DNA of 33,694 nt, from the NCBI RefSeq assembly GCF_023512315.1, contig NZ_JAILZV010000013.1:1-33694 (forward strand), read 5' to 3'. Shown piece after piece: positions 8,438 through 16,551 of the stretch. Every line of letters starts with the position of its first letter. Within the stretch, counting starts at the first letter, position 1. This DNA comes from Anoxybacillus sp. (GTDB taxonomy: Bacteria; Bacillota; Bacilli; Bacillales; Anoxybacillaceae). The notes beneath the pieces were generated by a model. The model had not been told where the DNA came from, did no database searches, and saw nothing but the letters and a program-made list of their open reading frames with translations. A program made the position numbers and the translations under genes.

Positions 8438-10207
8438 ATGAAAATTGTATGCGCAACGTTAAACGCAAAATATATTCATACAAACTTAGCCATTCGTTAT
8501 TTGAAAGCATATGTTCAGCCGCAATTTGCTGTGGAAATTGCGGAGTATACGATTAAAGACCCAGCGATGAGCATCGTGACCGATCTTTACCAAAAAAAAC
8601 CGGACGTCATCGGATTTAGCTGTTACATTTGGAACATTGAAGAAACGATTAAAGTATGCAAAATGTTAAAGAAAATCGATCCACACATCACAATTGTCGT
8701 CGGCGGGCCAGAAGTGTCGTACGATGTGCGCGAATGGCTCGAAACTGTCGATGCATTTGACTTTATCGTCATCGGTGAAGGAGAAGAAACGTTTAAACAA
8801 CTGTTAATTCAGTTAAGCGGGGCACGCGATTTTCATGCCGTGCATGGATTGGCGTTTCGTGAAGATGGGAACATTATCATCAATCCGCAGCGAAACAAAA
8901 TAAATCTTGCGGATATGCCGTCGCCATATCGCTTTCAAGAAGATGTTCCTCATTTAGCGAAGCGGGTGACGTATATCGAAACGAGCCGCGGCTGCCCGTT
9001 CAGCTGCCAGTTTTGCTTATCGTCCATTGAGGTTGGCGTTCGCTATTTTGACCGCGAAAAAATAAAAGAAGACATCCGTTATTTAATGAAGCATGGGGCA
9101 AGAACAATCAAATTCGTCGATCGCACCTTTAACATTAGTCGCAGCTACGCGATGGAAATGTTTCAATTTTTAATTGATGAACACGTCCCAGGTACGGTGT
9201 TTCAATTCGAAATTACCGCCGATATTATGCGTCCAGAAGTGATTGAGTTTTTAAATAAAGAAGCACCGCCAGGACTGTTCCGTTTTGAAATCGGCGTTCA
9301 ATCGACGAACGATGAAGTAAACCGGCTTGTGATGCGCAAGCAAAATTTTGCTAAACTCACTCGCACAGTCACGCTTGTGAAACAAGGGGGAAAAATTGCG
9401 CAACACCTTGATTTAATTGCCGGTTTGCCGGAAGAAGATTACACTTCATTCCGGAAAACGTTCAACGATGTATTCGCCCTTCGTCCAGAAGAGTTGCAGC
9501 TTGGCTTTCTAAAAATGTTGCGCGGGACGGGGCTTCGCCTGCGCGCGCCGGAATATGGATATGTGTTTATGGACCATGCACCGTATGAGGTGTTAAAAAA
9601 TAACGTCCTTTCGTTTGATGATATTACGCGGATTAAACAAGTCGAGGACGTGTTAGAGAAGTATTGGAACGACCATCGTATGGACGAAACGATTGAATAT
9701 TTAGTGACGCACGTTTTTCCAACGCCGTTTGACTTTTTCCAAGCGTTTGGCACGTATTGGGACGAACAAGGTTGGGCACGCATCGGCCATCAGCTCGAAG
9801 ATTTATTCCGCCGCTTATATGCATTTTTACAAGCAACGCAAATCGAACAAGTACCGATTATCGAAGCATTGATGAAATATGACTATTTAAAAAACCAAAA
9901 ACATAAACCGCGCAAGCCATGGTGGGAAGAAAAAATCGCGAAAGAAGAACGAACGATTGTTTATCGCCAGCTTCTAGAAAATCCGCTGTTGCTAGGAGAA
10001 CCATTTGCGGCATTAGAGCTAGAGGAAAAAGAGTTGTTTAAACATACCGTAATGGAAATCATTCCGATCGATATTGACCATTACGTAAAAACAAAAGAGG
10101 TACGAAACACAAAAACCGTCATGGTCGCCTATTTCGATCCGATGCAGCGAAAAACGGCGATCTTTTCCGCTCCGTTCTCTTTATTTGCGCATCCAGCGAA
10201 AAAGTAG
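8438..10207 (+). CDS. B12-binding-type radical SAM protein with C-terminal DUF4080-like region
   Basis: A 589-aa protein. The N-terminal region (about 1-130) resembles a cobalamin-binding Rossmann domain (VVGGPEVSYD near 87-96, FIVIGEGEETF at 109-119) but lacks a DxHxxG motif. The radical SAM core carries the 4Fe-4S cluster cysteines C186, C190 and C193 in RGCPFSCQFCLSS, followed by FEIGVQS and the C-terminal extension typical of DUF4080 proteins. The start at 8438 follows AAAGGGG; an in-frame extension into the divergent kinase region has no ribosome site. The substrate is unknown. Relatives are often labelled BchE-like or methyltransferase-like, and I would not go further. No operon partner is visible. 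Confidence 0.85.
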   Translation: MKIVCATLNAKYIHTNLAIRYLKAYVQPQFAVEIAEYTIKDPAMSIVTDLYQKKPDVIGFSCYIWNIEETIKVCKMLKKIDPHITIVVGGPEVSYDVREWLETVDAFDFIVIGEGEETFKQLLIQLSGARDFHAVHGLAFREDGNIIINPQRNKINLADMPSPYRFQEDVPHLAKRVTYIETSRGCPFSCQFCLSSIEVGVRYFDREKIKEDIRYLMKHGARTIKFVDRTFNISRSYAMEMFQFLIDEHVPGTVFQFEITADIMRPEVIEFLNKEAPPGLFRFEIGVQSTNDEVNRLVMRKQNFAKLTRTVTLVKQGGKIAQHLDLIAGLPEEDYTSFRKTFNDVFALRPEELQLGFLKMLRGTGLRLRAPEYGYVFMDHAPYEVLKNNVLSFDDITRIKQVEDVLEKYWNDHRMDETIEYLVTHVFPTPFDFFQAFGTYWDEQGWARIGHQLEDLFRRLYAFLQATQIEQVPIIEALMKYDYLKNQKHKPRKPWWEEKIAKEERTIVYRQLLENPLLLGEPFAALELEEKELFKHTVMEIIPIDIDHYVKTKEVRNTKTVMVAYFDPMQRKTAIFSAPFSLFAHPAKK

Positions 10208-10224
10208 GGAAATCCCTACTTTTT
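10199..10224. terminator. Bidirectional terminator spanning both convergent stop codons
   Basis: A perfect 12-bp inverted repeat (AAAAAGTAGGGA, 10199-10210; TCCCTACTTTTT, 10213-10224). It contains the TAG of the radical SAM gene (10205-10207) and the TAG of the converging small ORF (10216-10218). T runs are present in both readings. Confidence 0.9.
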
Positions 10225-10332
10225 CTTTTTTCGTTTTATTTCCTCTTTTAACATAAGGAGCTGATAGGCGTTTAAATCTCCTGTTTCCACCGAAAACTCT
10301 TCTCGGGCTGTTCGCGGTTGTTTTTTCTTCAT
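10216..10332 (-). CDS. Small basic protein, third ORF of a micro-operon
   Basis: A 38-aa ORF starting MKKKQPRTAREEFSVETG and ending in a lysine/arginine-rich tail (EEIKRKKKK). GGGAGG lies about 8 nt before the ATG. Its ATG overlaps the TGA of the preceding ORF (ATGA), so translation is probably coupled. It is highly charged, has no membrane segment, and is basic at both ends with an acidic middle. I do not recognise the family. Size, composition and the sporulating host make a spore-associated or nucleic-acid-binding role conceivable, but that is speculation. Confidence 0.7.
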   Translation of the reverse strand: MKKKQPRTAREEFSVETGDLNAYQLLMLKEEIKRKKKK

Positions 10333-10484
10333 TCCCCTTGCCTCCCTTTTTTCGAATTGCGGTTTGCGCCACGAATCATTTCTTCGTCGCTAGCGTATTG
10401 CGCAATCGCTTCGGATTCCGGCAAACTTTCGGTCGGGGTTTTATTGTTATTTTCTGCTGCATTGTATTTCACTTTTCGCTTCAT
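10329..10484 (-). CDS. Small hydrophilic protein, second ORF of a micro-operon
   Basis: A 51-aa ORF starting MKRKVKYNAAENNNKTPTES, with an acidic middle (LPESEAIAQYASDEEM) and a basic end. GGAGG lies 7 nt before ATG. It overlaps the ORF before it (ATGA at 10484-10481) and the ORF after it (ATGA at 10332-10329). The sequence is low in hydrophobic residues and looks disordered, like several small spore-core proteins. No family was recognised. Support comes from three consecutive ORFs with good ribosome sites and 4-nt overlaps, which is unlikely by chance. Confidence 0.72.
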   Translation of the reverse strand: MKRKVKYNAAENNNKTPTESLPESEAIAQYASDEEMIRGANRNSKKGRQGE

Positions 10485-10621
10485 TTCGTTTCCTCCTTGC
10501 GATGATAGGCAATCAATACGATTTCTTCTCCCGTTTCTTCCCGCAACGTTTTTTCAAGCTGTTGTAGTTTTTTTAGCGATTGCTCGCGAAGGGTTGCGAC
10601 TGGAAATGCATTATTTGTCAA
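10481..10621 (-). CDS. Small helical protein with TTG start, first ORF of a micro-operon
   Basis: A 46-aa ORF with a TTG start 4 nt after GGGGGAG. Residues 10-30 (TLREQSLKKLQQLEKTLREE) form a likely amphipathic helix, followed by EEIVLIAYH, a likely beta strand. The pattern suggests a compact fold rather than disorder. It ends in ATGA overlapping the next ORF. Upstream on the minus strand GAATA, 17 bp, GAAAATA (about 10675 to 10647) partly resembles a SigG/SigF promoter, with a good -35 and a poor -10. The family was not recognised. Confidence 0.7.
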   Translation of the reverse strand: MTNNAFPVATLREQSLKKLQQLEKTLREETGEEIVLIAYHRKEETK

Positions 10622-10715
10622 GGTTCTCCCCCCTTCAATCGTTTTTCTTATTTTCCGGAAAAATAGGCGGTTTATTCATCGGTTTTTTGCTCACACTATC
10701 ATTGAGGTGAGACAG

Positions 10716-11060
10716 ATGAAAAAAGAACAAAACATACAATCGCCGATTTTTGACGAAACACAACCGCACCAAATTCATGCTCCGTCGTTTAAAGGAACAG
10801 GGATGCACATGCAACCGCCATTTGTGAACAAACATGGTGTCGTCATTGGCGACAGCAAATACAATTCCCCAAACTCCCCGCTCAATCAATGGAGCGAAGA
10901 CACTGACCCAAGCGTGATGGCCGGAGAAGAATGGGTGCATCCAACAAACGATATCGGCTGGAATACAGCGGAAAATCGCGAGCTATTAGAAGCGAAAAAA
11001 CGGCCGCAAGCCGCGCCATTTATGCATCCGGACAAAGATGTAAGCTACGGGCAAGATTAA
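10716..11060 (+). CDS. DUF3905-like hypothetical protein
   Basis: A 114-aa soluble protein. The stretch AGEEWVHPTNDIGWNTAENR (about 70-89) is characteristic of a Bacillaceae family I recall as DUF3905, of unknown function. It is rich in Pro, His, Asn and Trp, with HMQPPFVNKHGVVIGD near 30-45. The start at 10716 follows GAGGTGA by 5 nt; an in-frame GTG at 10707 lies inside that ribosome site and is rejected. It diverges from the three small minus-strand ORFs, and the shared 94-bp gap holds both promoters. Conservation in spore formers hints at sporulation but nothing in the sequence proves it. Confidence 0.75.
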   Translation: MKKEQNIQSPIFDETQPHQIHAPSFKGTGMHMQPPFVNKHGVVIGDSKYNSPNSPLNQWSEDTDPSVMAGEEWVHPTNDIGWNTAENRELLEAKKRPQAAPFMHPDKDVSYGQD

Positions 11061-11119
11061 CAAAGACGTGCCAACTATCATACGTTGATGGAGAGAATCT
11101 TTTGGATGAGGTGGCCGTA

Positions 11120-11245
11120 GTGAATAACGAATGGATTCAAGCAATAAAAGTGTTCGGGATTGGAATTATTATCATTGGGTATATCACTTTGTTTATTGGC
11201 GAATATAGCGAATGGCAAGAAATAAAACGAACAGGGGGATTTTAA
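11120..11245 (+). CDS. Single-helix membrane peptide with GTG start
   Basis: A 41-aa ORF: a short hydrophilic N-terminus (NNEWIQAIK), one hydrophobic segment VFGIGIIIIGYITLFIG (about 11-27) and a polar tail EYSEWQEIKRTGGF. GAGGTGG lies 5 nt before the GTG at 11120. The open frame extends upstream to 10931 but overlaps the DUF3905-like gene out of frame and has no ribosome site. It follows that gene after 59 nt and may share its transcript. Its TAA abuts the stop codon of the converging permease. The family is not recognised; a small membrane or spore-membrane protein is plausible. Confidence 0.62.
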   Translation: MNNEWIQAIKVFGIGIIIIGYITLFIGEYSEWQEIKRTGGF

Positions 11246-11260
11246 CTATTTTCCCCCTGT
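11231..11260 (-). terminator. Terminator at the end of the sugar ABC operon
   Basis: Arms ACAGGGGGA (11231-11239) and TCCCCCTGT (11252-11260) form a 9-bp GC-rich stem built from the 3' ends of two converging genes. Read leftward it is followed by the T-rich TCGTTTTATTTCTT, supporting minus-strand termination. The plus-strand reading lacks a good T run. Confidence 0.72.
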
Positions 11261-12073
11261 AAACGAAATTCCTTTAATGAAGTAGCGATTGAAGAAGATA
11301 TAAATGACAAGCACGGGTAACGTAAATACCATCGATGCCGCCATAATATAGTTCCAGTAGCTAATATATTGCCCTTTAAAACTGTTCAAGCCGAGCGGCA
11401 ATGTAAATAACTCTGGATCGGAAAGAATAATAAGTGGTCGCATAAAGTCATTCCACGAACCCATGAAAACAAAAATCGCTTGTGCCGCTAATGCCGGACG
11501 AGCAAGCGGCAATACAATCCGGAAAAACGTGCCGATGCGACTTAACCCGTCCAACGCCGCAGCTTCCTCTAATTCTCTTGGAAAGTTAATGAAAAATTGC
11601 CTCATCATGAAAATAAATGTTGCATTAATCATTGTCGGGACAATCATCCCTTGATACGAATTGAGCCACCCTAGCTGCTTTAAAATTAAGTAGTTCGGAA
11701 TCATCGTCACTTGTGCTGGAATCATGAGCACGGCCAAAATAATAATAAATAACGGTTTTTTCCCAGGAAACTGCAAACGAGCAAGCGCATATCCAGCCAT
11801 CGAATTAAACAATAAGTTAAGCAACGTTACCGTTACTGCGATAATGACACTATTGAACAACCAGCGCGGAAACAGTTGTTGCTCAATAAAAATTTGTTTA
11901 TAGTTATCAAGCGTAAAATGCTTTGGAATAAACGAAATCGTGCCGCTCACAATTTCTTCAAGCGTTTTAAAGGAAGAAGACAACGCCCATAAAAACGGAA
12001 TCATCGTTACGATCGCATAAAGAACGAGAATAACATACAAAGACGCCTTGCCAATGCCTAGTTTTTTCTTCAT
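11246..12073 (-). CDS. Carbohydrate ABC transporter permease, MalG/GanQ type
   Basis: A 275-aa inner-membrane permease with six predicted helices, starting MKKKLGIGKASLYVILVLYAI. The cytoplasmic EAA loop that contacts the ATPase is EEAAALDGLSRIGTFFRIVLPLARPAL (about 170-196). AAGGAGATG precedes ATG. It is the last gene of the operon, 14 nt after the MalF-type permease, and with that protein and the lipoprotein forms a CUT1-type importer. No ATPase gene is present; in Bacillaceae a shared MsmX-type ATPase normally energises such systems, so one is expected elsewhere. The sugar cannot be read from the permease. Confidence 0.92.
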   Translation of the reverse strand: MKKKLGIGKASLYVILVLYAIVTMIPFLWALSSSFKTLEEIVSGTISFIPKHFTLDNYKQIFIEQQLFPRWLFNSVIIAVTVTLLNLLFNSMAGYALARLQFPGKKPLFIIILAVLMIPAQVTMIPNYLILKQLGWLNSYQGMIVPTMINATFIFMMRQFFINFPRELEEAAALDGLSRIGTFFRIVLPLARPALAAQAIFVFMGSWNDFMRPLIILSDPELFTLPLGLNSFKGQYISYWNYIMAASMVFTLPVLVIYIFFNRYFIKGISFTGGK

Positions 12074-12087
12074 CCATTTTCATCTCC

Positions 12088-12975
12088 TTAATAAAGAGAT
12101 TCTTCTTTCGAAAATCTCCGTTGCACTAATGTCGCGATTAAAATAATAATCGCTAATGCGAAAGCTAATGCAGCTGCATATCCCATCGTTCCTAACGTTT
12201 TAAATGCGTATTGATAAATAAGCAGTACGACGGTTAACGTTGAATTGTTCGGACCTCCAGAACCGGCAGAGAAGATGTAAGACTGGTCAAATAGCTGAAA
12301 CGTTCCAATCAGCCCCATAATGACAACAAACGATGTAACTGGTCGCAAATAAGGAACAGTGACGTACCAAAATTTTTGGATGGCATTTGCCCCATCTAAC
12401 TCTGCCGCTTCATAAAGCGAATCAGGAATATCTTGCAATGCCGCTAAATAAATGACCATGAAAAACGGAGCGGTCGACCAAATATTCATCACCATAATCG
12501 CGTTCAGAGCCACTTTTGGATCGCCAAGCCAGTTATACGTCGGTAATCCAACGGCTTGCAGCAAATCGTTAATGAGCCCATTTTGGTTGTACATCCACAT
12601 AAAGATTAACGTTAGTACAGCTGAAGACGTAAGCGTTGGCAAAAAGTAAACGATACGGAAAAACTTTTGCCCTTTCAATCCTGCATTTAATGTTGCTGCT
12701 AACACAAGCGCTAGCATCGTTTGGCACGGGACAACGAGCACGACATATTTCACCGTATTCCATAAGGCAATTTTCGCTCGTAAATCTCCTGTCATTCGTT
12801 TAAAGTTATCGAATCCAACAAATTCAAACGTAGTCGTGCCAAGCAGCTGTACTTTATGGAATGCTAAAAAAATGGCAAATAAGATTGGACCAATAATAAA
12901 TAAAAGTAATACAAATAACGTTGGAGATAATAATAAGTACCCTGTTCCTGCCTCACGCCATGCTTTTTTTCTCAT
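12088..12975 (-). CDS. Carbohydrate ABC transporter permease, MalF/LacF type
   Basis: A 295-aa permease from the start MRKKAWREAGTGYLLLSPTL, preceded by GGAGAGGAAG. Another ATG 30 nt upstream (13005) also has a GAGGGG site, giving 305 aa, and cannot be excluded. Six transmembrane helices are visible, with the EAA loop DSLYEAAELDGANAIQKFWYVTVPYLRP in the second half. It pairs with the MalG-type subunit encoded 14 nt downstream. It is separated from the binding-protein gene by a strong hairpin, which probably lowers its expression relative to that protein. Confidence 0.92.
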   Translation of the reverse strand: MRKKAWREAGTGYLLLSPTLFVLLLFIIGPILFAIFLAFHKVQLLGTTTFEFVGFDNFKRMTGDLRAKIALWNTVKYVVLVVPCQTMLALVLAATLNAGLKGQKFFRIVYFLPTLTSSAVLTLIFMWMYNQNGLINDLLQAVGLPTYNWLGDPKVALNAIMVMNIWSTAPFFMVIYLAALQDIPDSLYEAAELDGANAIQKFWYVTVPYLRPVTSFVVIMGLIGTFQLFDQSYIFSAGSGGPNNSTLTVVLLIYQYAFKTLGTMGYAAALAFALAIIILIATLVQRRFSKEESLY

Positions 12976-13069
12976 CGTTCTTCCTCTCCTCATACGCGAT
13001 TCCATTAAGCCGTTCCCCTCTTGCTAGTACGCTAATCTACTAGAAAGGAGGGAACCGCTTAATGCTAAA

Positions 13070-13098
13070 GCTGATAGAAGGAGACTCCTTCTATCAGC
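13070..13098 (-). other. Intra-operon hairpin between binding protein and permease genes
   Basis: A perfect 14-bp inverted repeat (13070-13083 and 13085-13098) with a single central base. On the minus-strand transcript it lies right after the binding-protein stop codon. Only a short TTT follows, so it looks like a 3' stabiliser or partial terminator rather than a full stop. Such hairpins are known to make binding protein exceed permease in mal- and other ABC operons. Confidence 0.8.
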
Positions 13099-13105
13099 GC
13101 TGTCA

Positions 13106-14371
13106 TTATTTATTCCCTTCAATTTCTTTGTTTGCTGTTTCTTGTGCTTCTTTCAATGCATCTGCTAGTGGACGCTGCCCTAAAAAGGCACTGACAAATT
13201 GGTTATTGAAGTTATTTGTAATAATCGGCAAGTTCGTTCCGTTTTGCCATACCGTTGCGTAGGAAGCACCAGCTACAATTGGCGCGCGCAACGGATCTTT
13301 ATCAAATCCTAACTCAGCTGCTACCGATTTGCGCGTCGGTAACGCCAATCCTTTGCTCGTCCAAATTTTCATTCCCTCTTTTCCCGTTAAGAAGGAAATT
13401 AATTTCCAAGCAGCTTCCTTCTTCTGTGAATTTTTGTTCATCACATATGCAACAGTATATGCCATCGTTGCTTTTTTCCCGTTGATTGTTGGGATTTCTG
13501 CTGTTCCATATTCTAAATTCGGGAACGTATCTTTTAAGAACGGAATTGCCCAGTTTCCTTCAATGACCATCGCTGCTTTTCCTTGTCCGAACATTTCACC
13601 GCCCCAGTTTGCGCCAACTTCACTCGGTTGAGCAGCTGATTTATCTTTCAAATGCATATCAACGATCGGTTGAAGCGCTTCGACTACTTTCGGATCAGCA
13701 AAACTTGCTTTATTATCCGTAACTACTTTCCCACCTTTTGATTCGGCAATGTAGTATAAGCGCGCTAATTCTGGCGCCACCCCGAAGCCATATACTTGTG
13801 TGCCTTTCGTTAGTTTTTTCGCTACTTCGCGCAATTCATCCCAAGTTTTCGGTACTTCTACCCCTGCTTCTTCAAACATTTTTTTGTTATAAAAGAGCGC
13901 AAGCGTTGAATAGTCTTTTGGGAATCCGTAAATTTTCCCGTCTTCTCCTTTAAACGCATCAAGCAACGGTTTTTCAAAGTCATTGATATCAAAATCATCC
14001 GTGACATATTTGTCTAGCGGTTCGAGTGCTCCCGTTTTAATTAATGCCGGCGCTTCAAACGCATCAAGATAGAAAACATCTGGTCCTTCCCCGCCAACTA
14101 GCCGTGTTTTAATCACATCCATATATTGGTCAGAAATGACTTCATATTTTACTTTAATGTTCGGGTATTTCTTTTGAAACTCATCTAATGTTTGTTGCAA
14201 TAGCTTTTGTTCTGTCGGATTTCCTCCCCAACCAGCAAGCGTCACTTCCACTTTTTCATTTTTTGTTCCACTAGTTTCTTTCCCTGCTGTTTTTTCTTCC
14301 CCGCTACTGCAACCTGCTAAAGCGCTTCCAAATAGCATTGTCGACATACCAATTGCCAACCATTTTTTCAT
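13106..14371 (-). CDS. Extracellular sugar-binding lipoprotein of ABC transporter
   Basis: A 421-aa family-1 solute-binding protein. The N-terminus MKKWLAIGMSTMLFGSALAGC is a lipoprotein signal with lipobox LAGC; the mature protein starts at C21 with a charged linker. The sequence VTLAGWGGNPTEQKLLQQTL and the segment GPDVFYLDAFEAPALI (near 95-110) are typical of MalE-type proteins. It captures an oligosaccharide at the outer face and delivers it to the two permeases encoded downstream. GGGGAGATAGGAAG precedes ATG. It follows the glucosidase gene after 62 nt, which hold no operator and no clear promoter, so it is probably read from the operator-controlled promoter at 16536-16656. Confidence 0.93.
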   Translation of the reverse strand: MKKWLAIGMSTMLFGSALAGCSSGEEKTAGKETSGTKNEKVEVTLAGWGGNPTEQKLLQQTLDEFQKKYPNIKVKYEVISDQYMDVIKTRLVGGEGPDVFYLDAFEAPALIKTGALEPLDKYVTDDFDINDFEKPLLDAFKGEDGKIYGFPKDYSTLALFYNKKMFEEAGVEVPKTWDELREVAKKLTKGTQVYGFGVAPELARLYYIAESKGGKVVTDNKASFADPKVVEALQPIVDMHLKDKSAAQPSEVGANWGGEMFGQGKAAMVIEGNWAIPFLKDTFPNLEYGTAEIPTINGKKATMAYTVAYVMNKNSQKKEAAWKLISFLTGKEGMKIWTSKGLALPTRKSVAAELGFDKDPLRAPIVAGASYATVWQNGTNLPIITNNFNNQFVSAFLGQRPLADALKEAQETANKEIEGNK

Positions 14372-14433
14372 CTTCCTATCTCCCCTTTTATGGAATAATT
14401 TATATATAACAAGAGAGAATATCTCCCTTGGTA

Positions 14434-16530
14434 TTAAACAAGTTTTACCTCGTAACCAGTTGTATTTTGGGCAATATGAACGTTTGTTTCACCGTTTTGA
14501 CGTGTAACAGTAACCGATAATCGTCCGTTGCCGATCGCGATATTCTCGACTTTTAAGACATTCATCGGCTCAAGCAATGTTGGTGACAAGCGAATTTCCT
14601 TTTTTAGACTATTAGGGAACAACCCAAGTAACGATTGAACAAAAACAAGTGGAGTCCCTGCCGCCCACGCTTGAGGAGAGCAAGCAACAGGATATTTCAC
14701 AGGCTTGCCGAATTGTTTGCTGTATCCGCAAAATAATTCTGGCAGACGGTCGTATTCAAAATGAGAAGCTGCTTCAATAAGACCTCCCATGACTATGTTG
14801 GCTTCTTCCCGTTTTCCCAATTTGCTCAATCCAAGCAAAATAATGCTATTATCGTGAGGCCAGACGCTGCCGTCATGGTAACTCATTGGATTGTATCCTG
14901 CTTCCCCTTCTCCCATTGTACGAATCCCGTAACCAGAAAACATTTTTGGCGACAACAGCGTACGAATCGTCTTCTCCATTCGTTCTGAATCAAGCATCTC
15001 GGCAAACAGCACATGCCCTGGGTTAGACGTAATCGTCCCCACTTGCCGTTTATTTCCGTCTAATGCAATCGCATAAAATTGCACATCCTCCATCCAAAAC
15101 TGTTTCTCAAATTTCACTCTTAACTCTTCCGCCTGCTGGCGAAGCTTTGCCGCTTGCTCATGCTCATTGAGCTGTTCAAAAATATCCGCCAATCCCATTT
15201 TTGCTTGATACACATAGCCTTGCACTTCCACAAGGGCAATCGGAGACTCAGCATATTCACCGTTACGGTGAACGATAGAATCACCAGAATCTTTCCATCC
15301 TTGATTAGCAATCCCTTTCGCTGATTCTTGGTGATATTCAACAAATAAATCGCCATCGCGATCCCCGTATTGATCAATCCACATGAGTGCGTCATCAATA
15401 TTGTTTTTTAGTTGACGAACAAGCTCGAAATCACCTGTCCATTTCACATACTCTGTCAACAGGACAAGGAACAACGGGGTCGCATCAATCGTCCCGTAAT
15501 ATGGCGTAAACGGGATTTGATTTGTATTTGCCAATTCACCAAAACGCATTTCGTGCATCACTTTTCCAGGTTGCTCGTCTCGCCAAGGGTCAAAGTGTTT
15601 TCCTTGATATTTTGCCATTGTAAGAAGCGTCCCTTTTGCGATTTCCGGTTGAAAAGGAAGCATTTGCAGTGCAGCAATTAAACTATCTCGACCAAACGGC
15701 ACCCCAAACCATGGTAACCCTGCGACTGGAAATGGACCGTACCCTAAATCGGTTAACAATACTCGCAAATCGCCAATCCCGCGGCTGACTAAACGGGCAA
15801 GCGGCTCATAATCGGTCGTTATTTTCGTAATGTTGCTCTCCCATTGACGGTAAGACGCTTTCAAACGGTCTAGTGCCTCTATCGGAGAAGCGATATTTCT
15901 CTGTGCTTCTTCGCCGATTTGCGGTTGGATGATCAATGTAACGGTTTGCTCCTCGGCATGGTTCAACGCAAAATCAAAAACAATTTCTCCATGTTCCTCC
16001 ACCGCTTTCTCTTGCCGATCCCATGTGATTGTTGTTGCGCGTTTCAGTTGATCGGCTCCTTCATAATGAAAAGTGAGCGAGCGATTGCCAATCGTTTGAC
16101 CCGTACGTTTGCCAACTTTCCCTGTTTGAAAGCCACGGATGATAAACATATCCGCAAAATCAACATCCACCTGTATACTCAGTTCGAATTGCACCGGCTT
16201 TGGATAGTAATTTTTTAGGTTGATTCTTTCATAAAGCACACCTTCGTATATAAAACGTTTTCTTTCGATTTCAACCGATTCTCGCCATAATAATATCTCC
16301 CCATCTTTCTCCATATGAGGGTTTGTTAATAAGATCGTTGCCACATAATTTTCTCCCGCATCCGAAGATAATAGGACAGGCTCTTGCCCATTAATGTGCA
16401 AATGTAACTTGCTTAAAAAACGGGTATCTTTCGTGTATAGTCCAAGCCCGTACGGATGGTTTTTAGGGATATTTCCTTTTTCATCTGTCAGAAAAAATAG
16501 ATCGTTTTCTTTAATGACTCGATACTCCAT
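14434..16530 (-). CDS. Glycogen-debranching-enzyme-like (alpha/alpha)6 glucosidase
   Basis: A 698-aa intracellular enzyme without a signal peptide. The N-terminal beta-sandwich (about 5-200; YGLGLYTKDTRFLS at 27-40) matches the N-terminal domain of bacterial amylo-alpha-1,6-glucosidase-like proteins. The toroid domain (about 230-690) has WFGVPFGRDSLIAAL (GRDS at 280-283), GWKDSGDS (411-418, probable acidic catalytic residues) and SYHDGSVWPHDN (550-561). It is likely to release glucose or related units from an imported branched or short oligosaccharide; the exact linkage is not readable. CAGGAGG sits 9 nt before ATG. It is the first gene after three LacI-type operators, with the importer genes behind it. 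Confidence 0.82.
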   Translation of the reverse strand: MEYRVIKENDLFFLTDEKGNIPKNHPYGLGLYTKDTRFLSKLHLHINGQEPVLLSSDAGENYVATILLTNPHMEKDGEILLWRESVEIERKRFIYEGVLYERINLKNYYPKPVQFELSIQVDVDFADMFIIRGFQTGKVGKRTGQTIGNRSLTFHYEGADQLKRATTITWDRQEKAVEEHGEIVFDFALNHAEEQTVTLIIQPQIGEEAQRNIASPIEALDRLKASYRQWESNITKITTDYEPLARLVSRGIGDLRVLLTDLGYGPFPVAGLPWFGVPFGRDSLIAALQMLPFQPEIAKGTLLTMAKYQGKHFDPWRDEQPGKVMHEMRFGELANTNQIPFTPYYGTIDATPLFLVLLTEYVKWTGDFELVRQLKNNIDDALMWIDQYGDRDGDLFVEYHQESAKGIANQGWKDSGDSIVHRNGEYAESPIALVEVQGYVYQAKMGLADIFEQLNEHEQAAKLRQQAEELRVKFEKQFWMEDVQFYAIALDGNKRQVGTITSNPGHVLFAEMLDSERMEKTIRTLLSPKMFSGYGIRTMGEGEAGYNPMSYHDGSVWPHDNSIILLGLSKLGKREEANIVMGGLIEAASHFEYDRLPELFCGYSKQFGKPVKYPVACSPQAWAAGTPLVFVQSLLGLFPNSLKKEIRLSPTLLEPMNVLKVENIAIGNGRLSVTVTRQNGETNVHIAQNTTGYEVKLV

Positions 16531-16551
16531 TCAAGGATACCTCCTGTGTAT

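Noticed and set aside
10318..10710. A 130-codon plus-strand frame over the small-gene region
   Set aside because: No ribosome site, Phe/Leu/Ser-rich translation typical of an antisense shadow, and it lies opposite three well-supported minus-strand ORFs.
10931..11119. Upstream extension of the one-helix membrane peptide
   Set aside because: Overlaps the DUF3905-like gene out of frame. The GTG at 11120 has a proper Shine-Dalgarno.
12452..12763. Small frames inside the MalF-type permease region
   Set aside because: Antisense and alternative-frame shadows without ribosome sites. The permease frame has clear family motifs.
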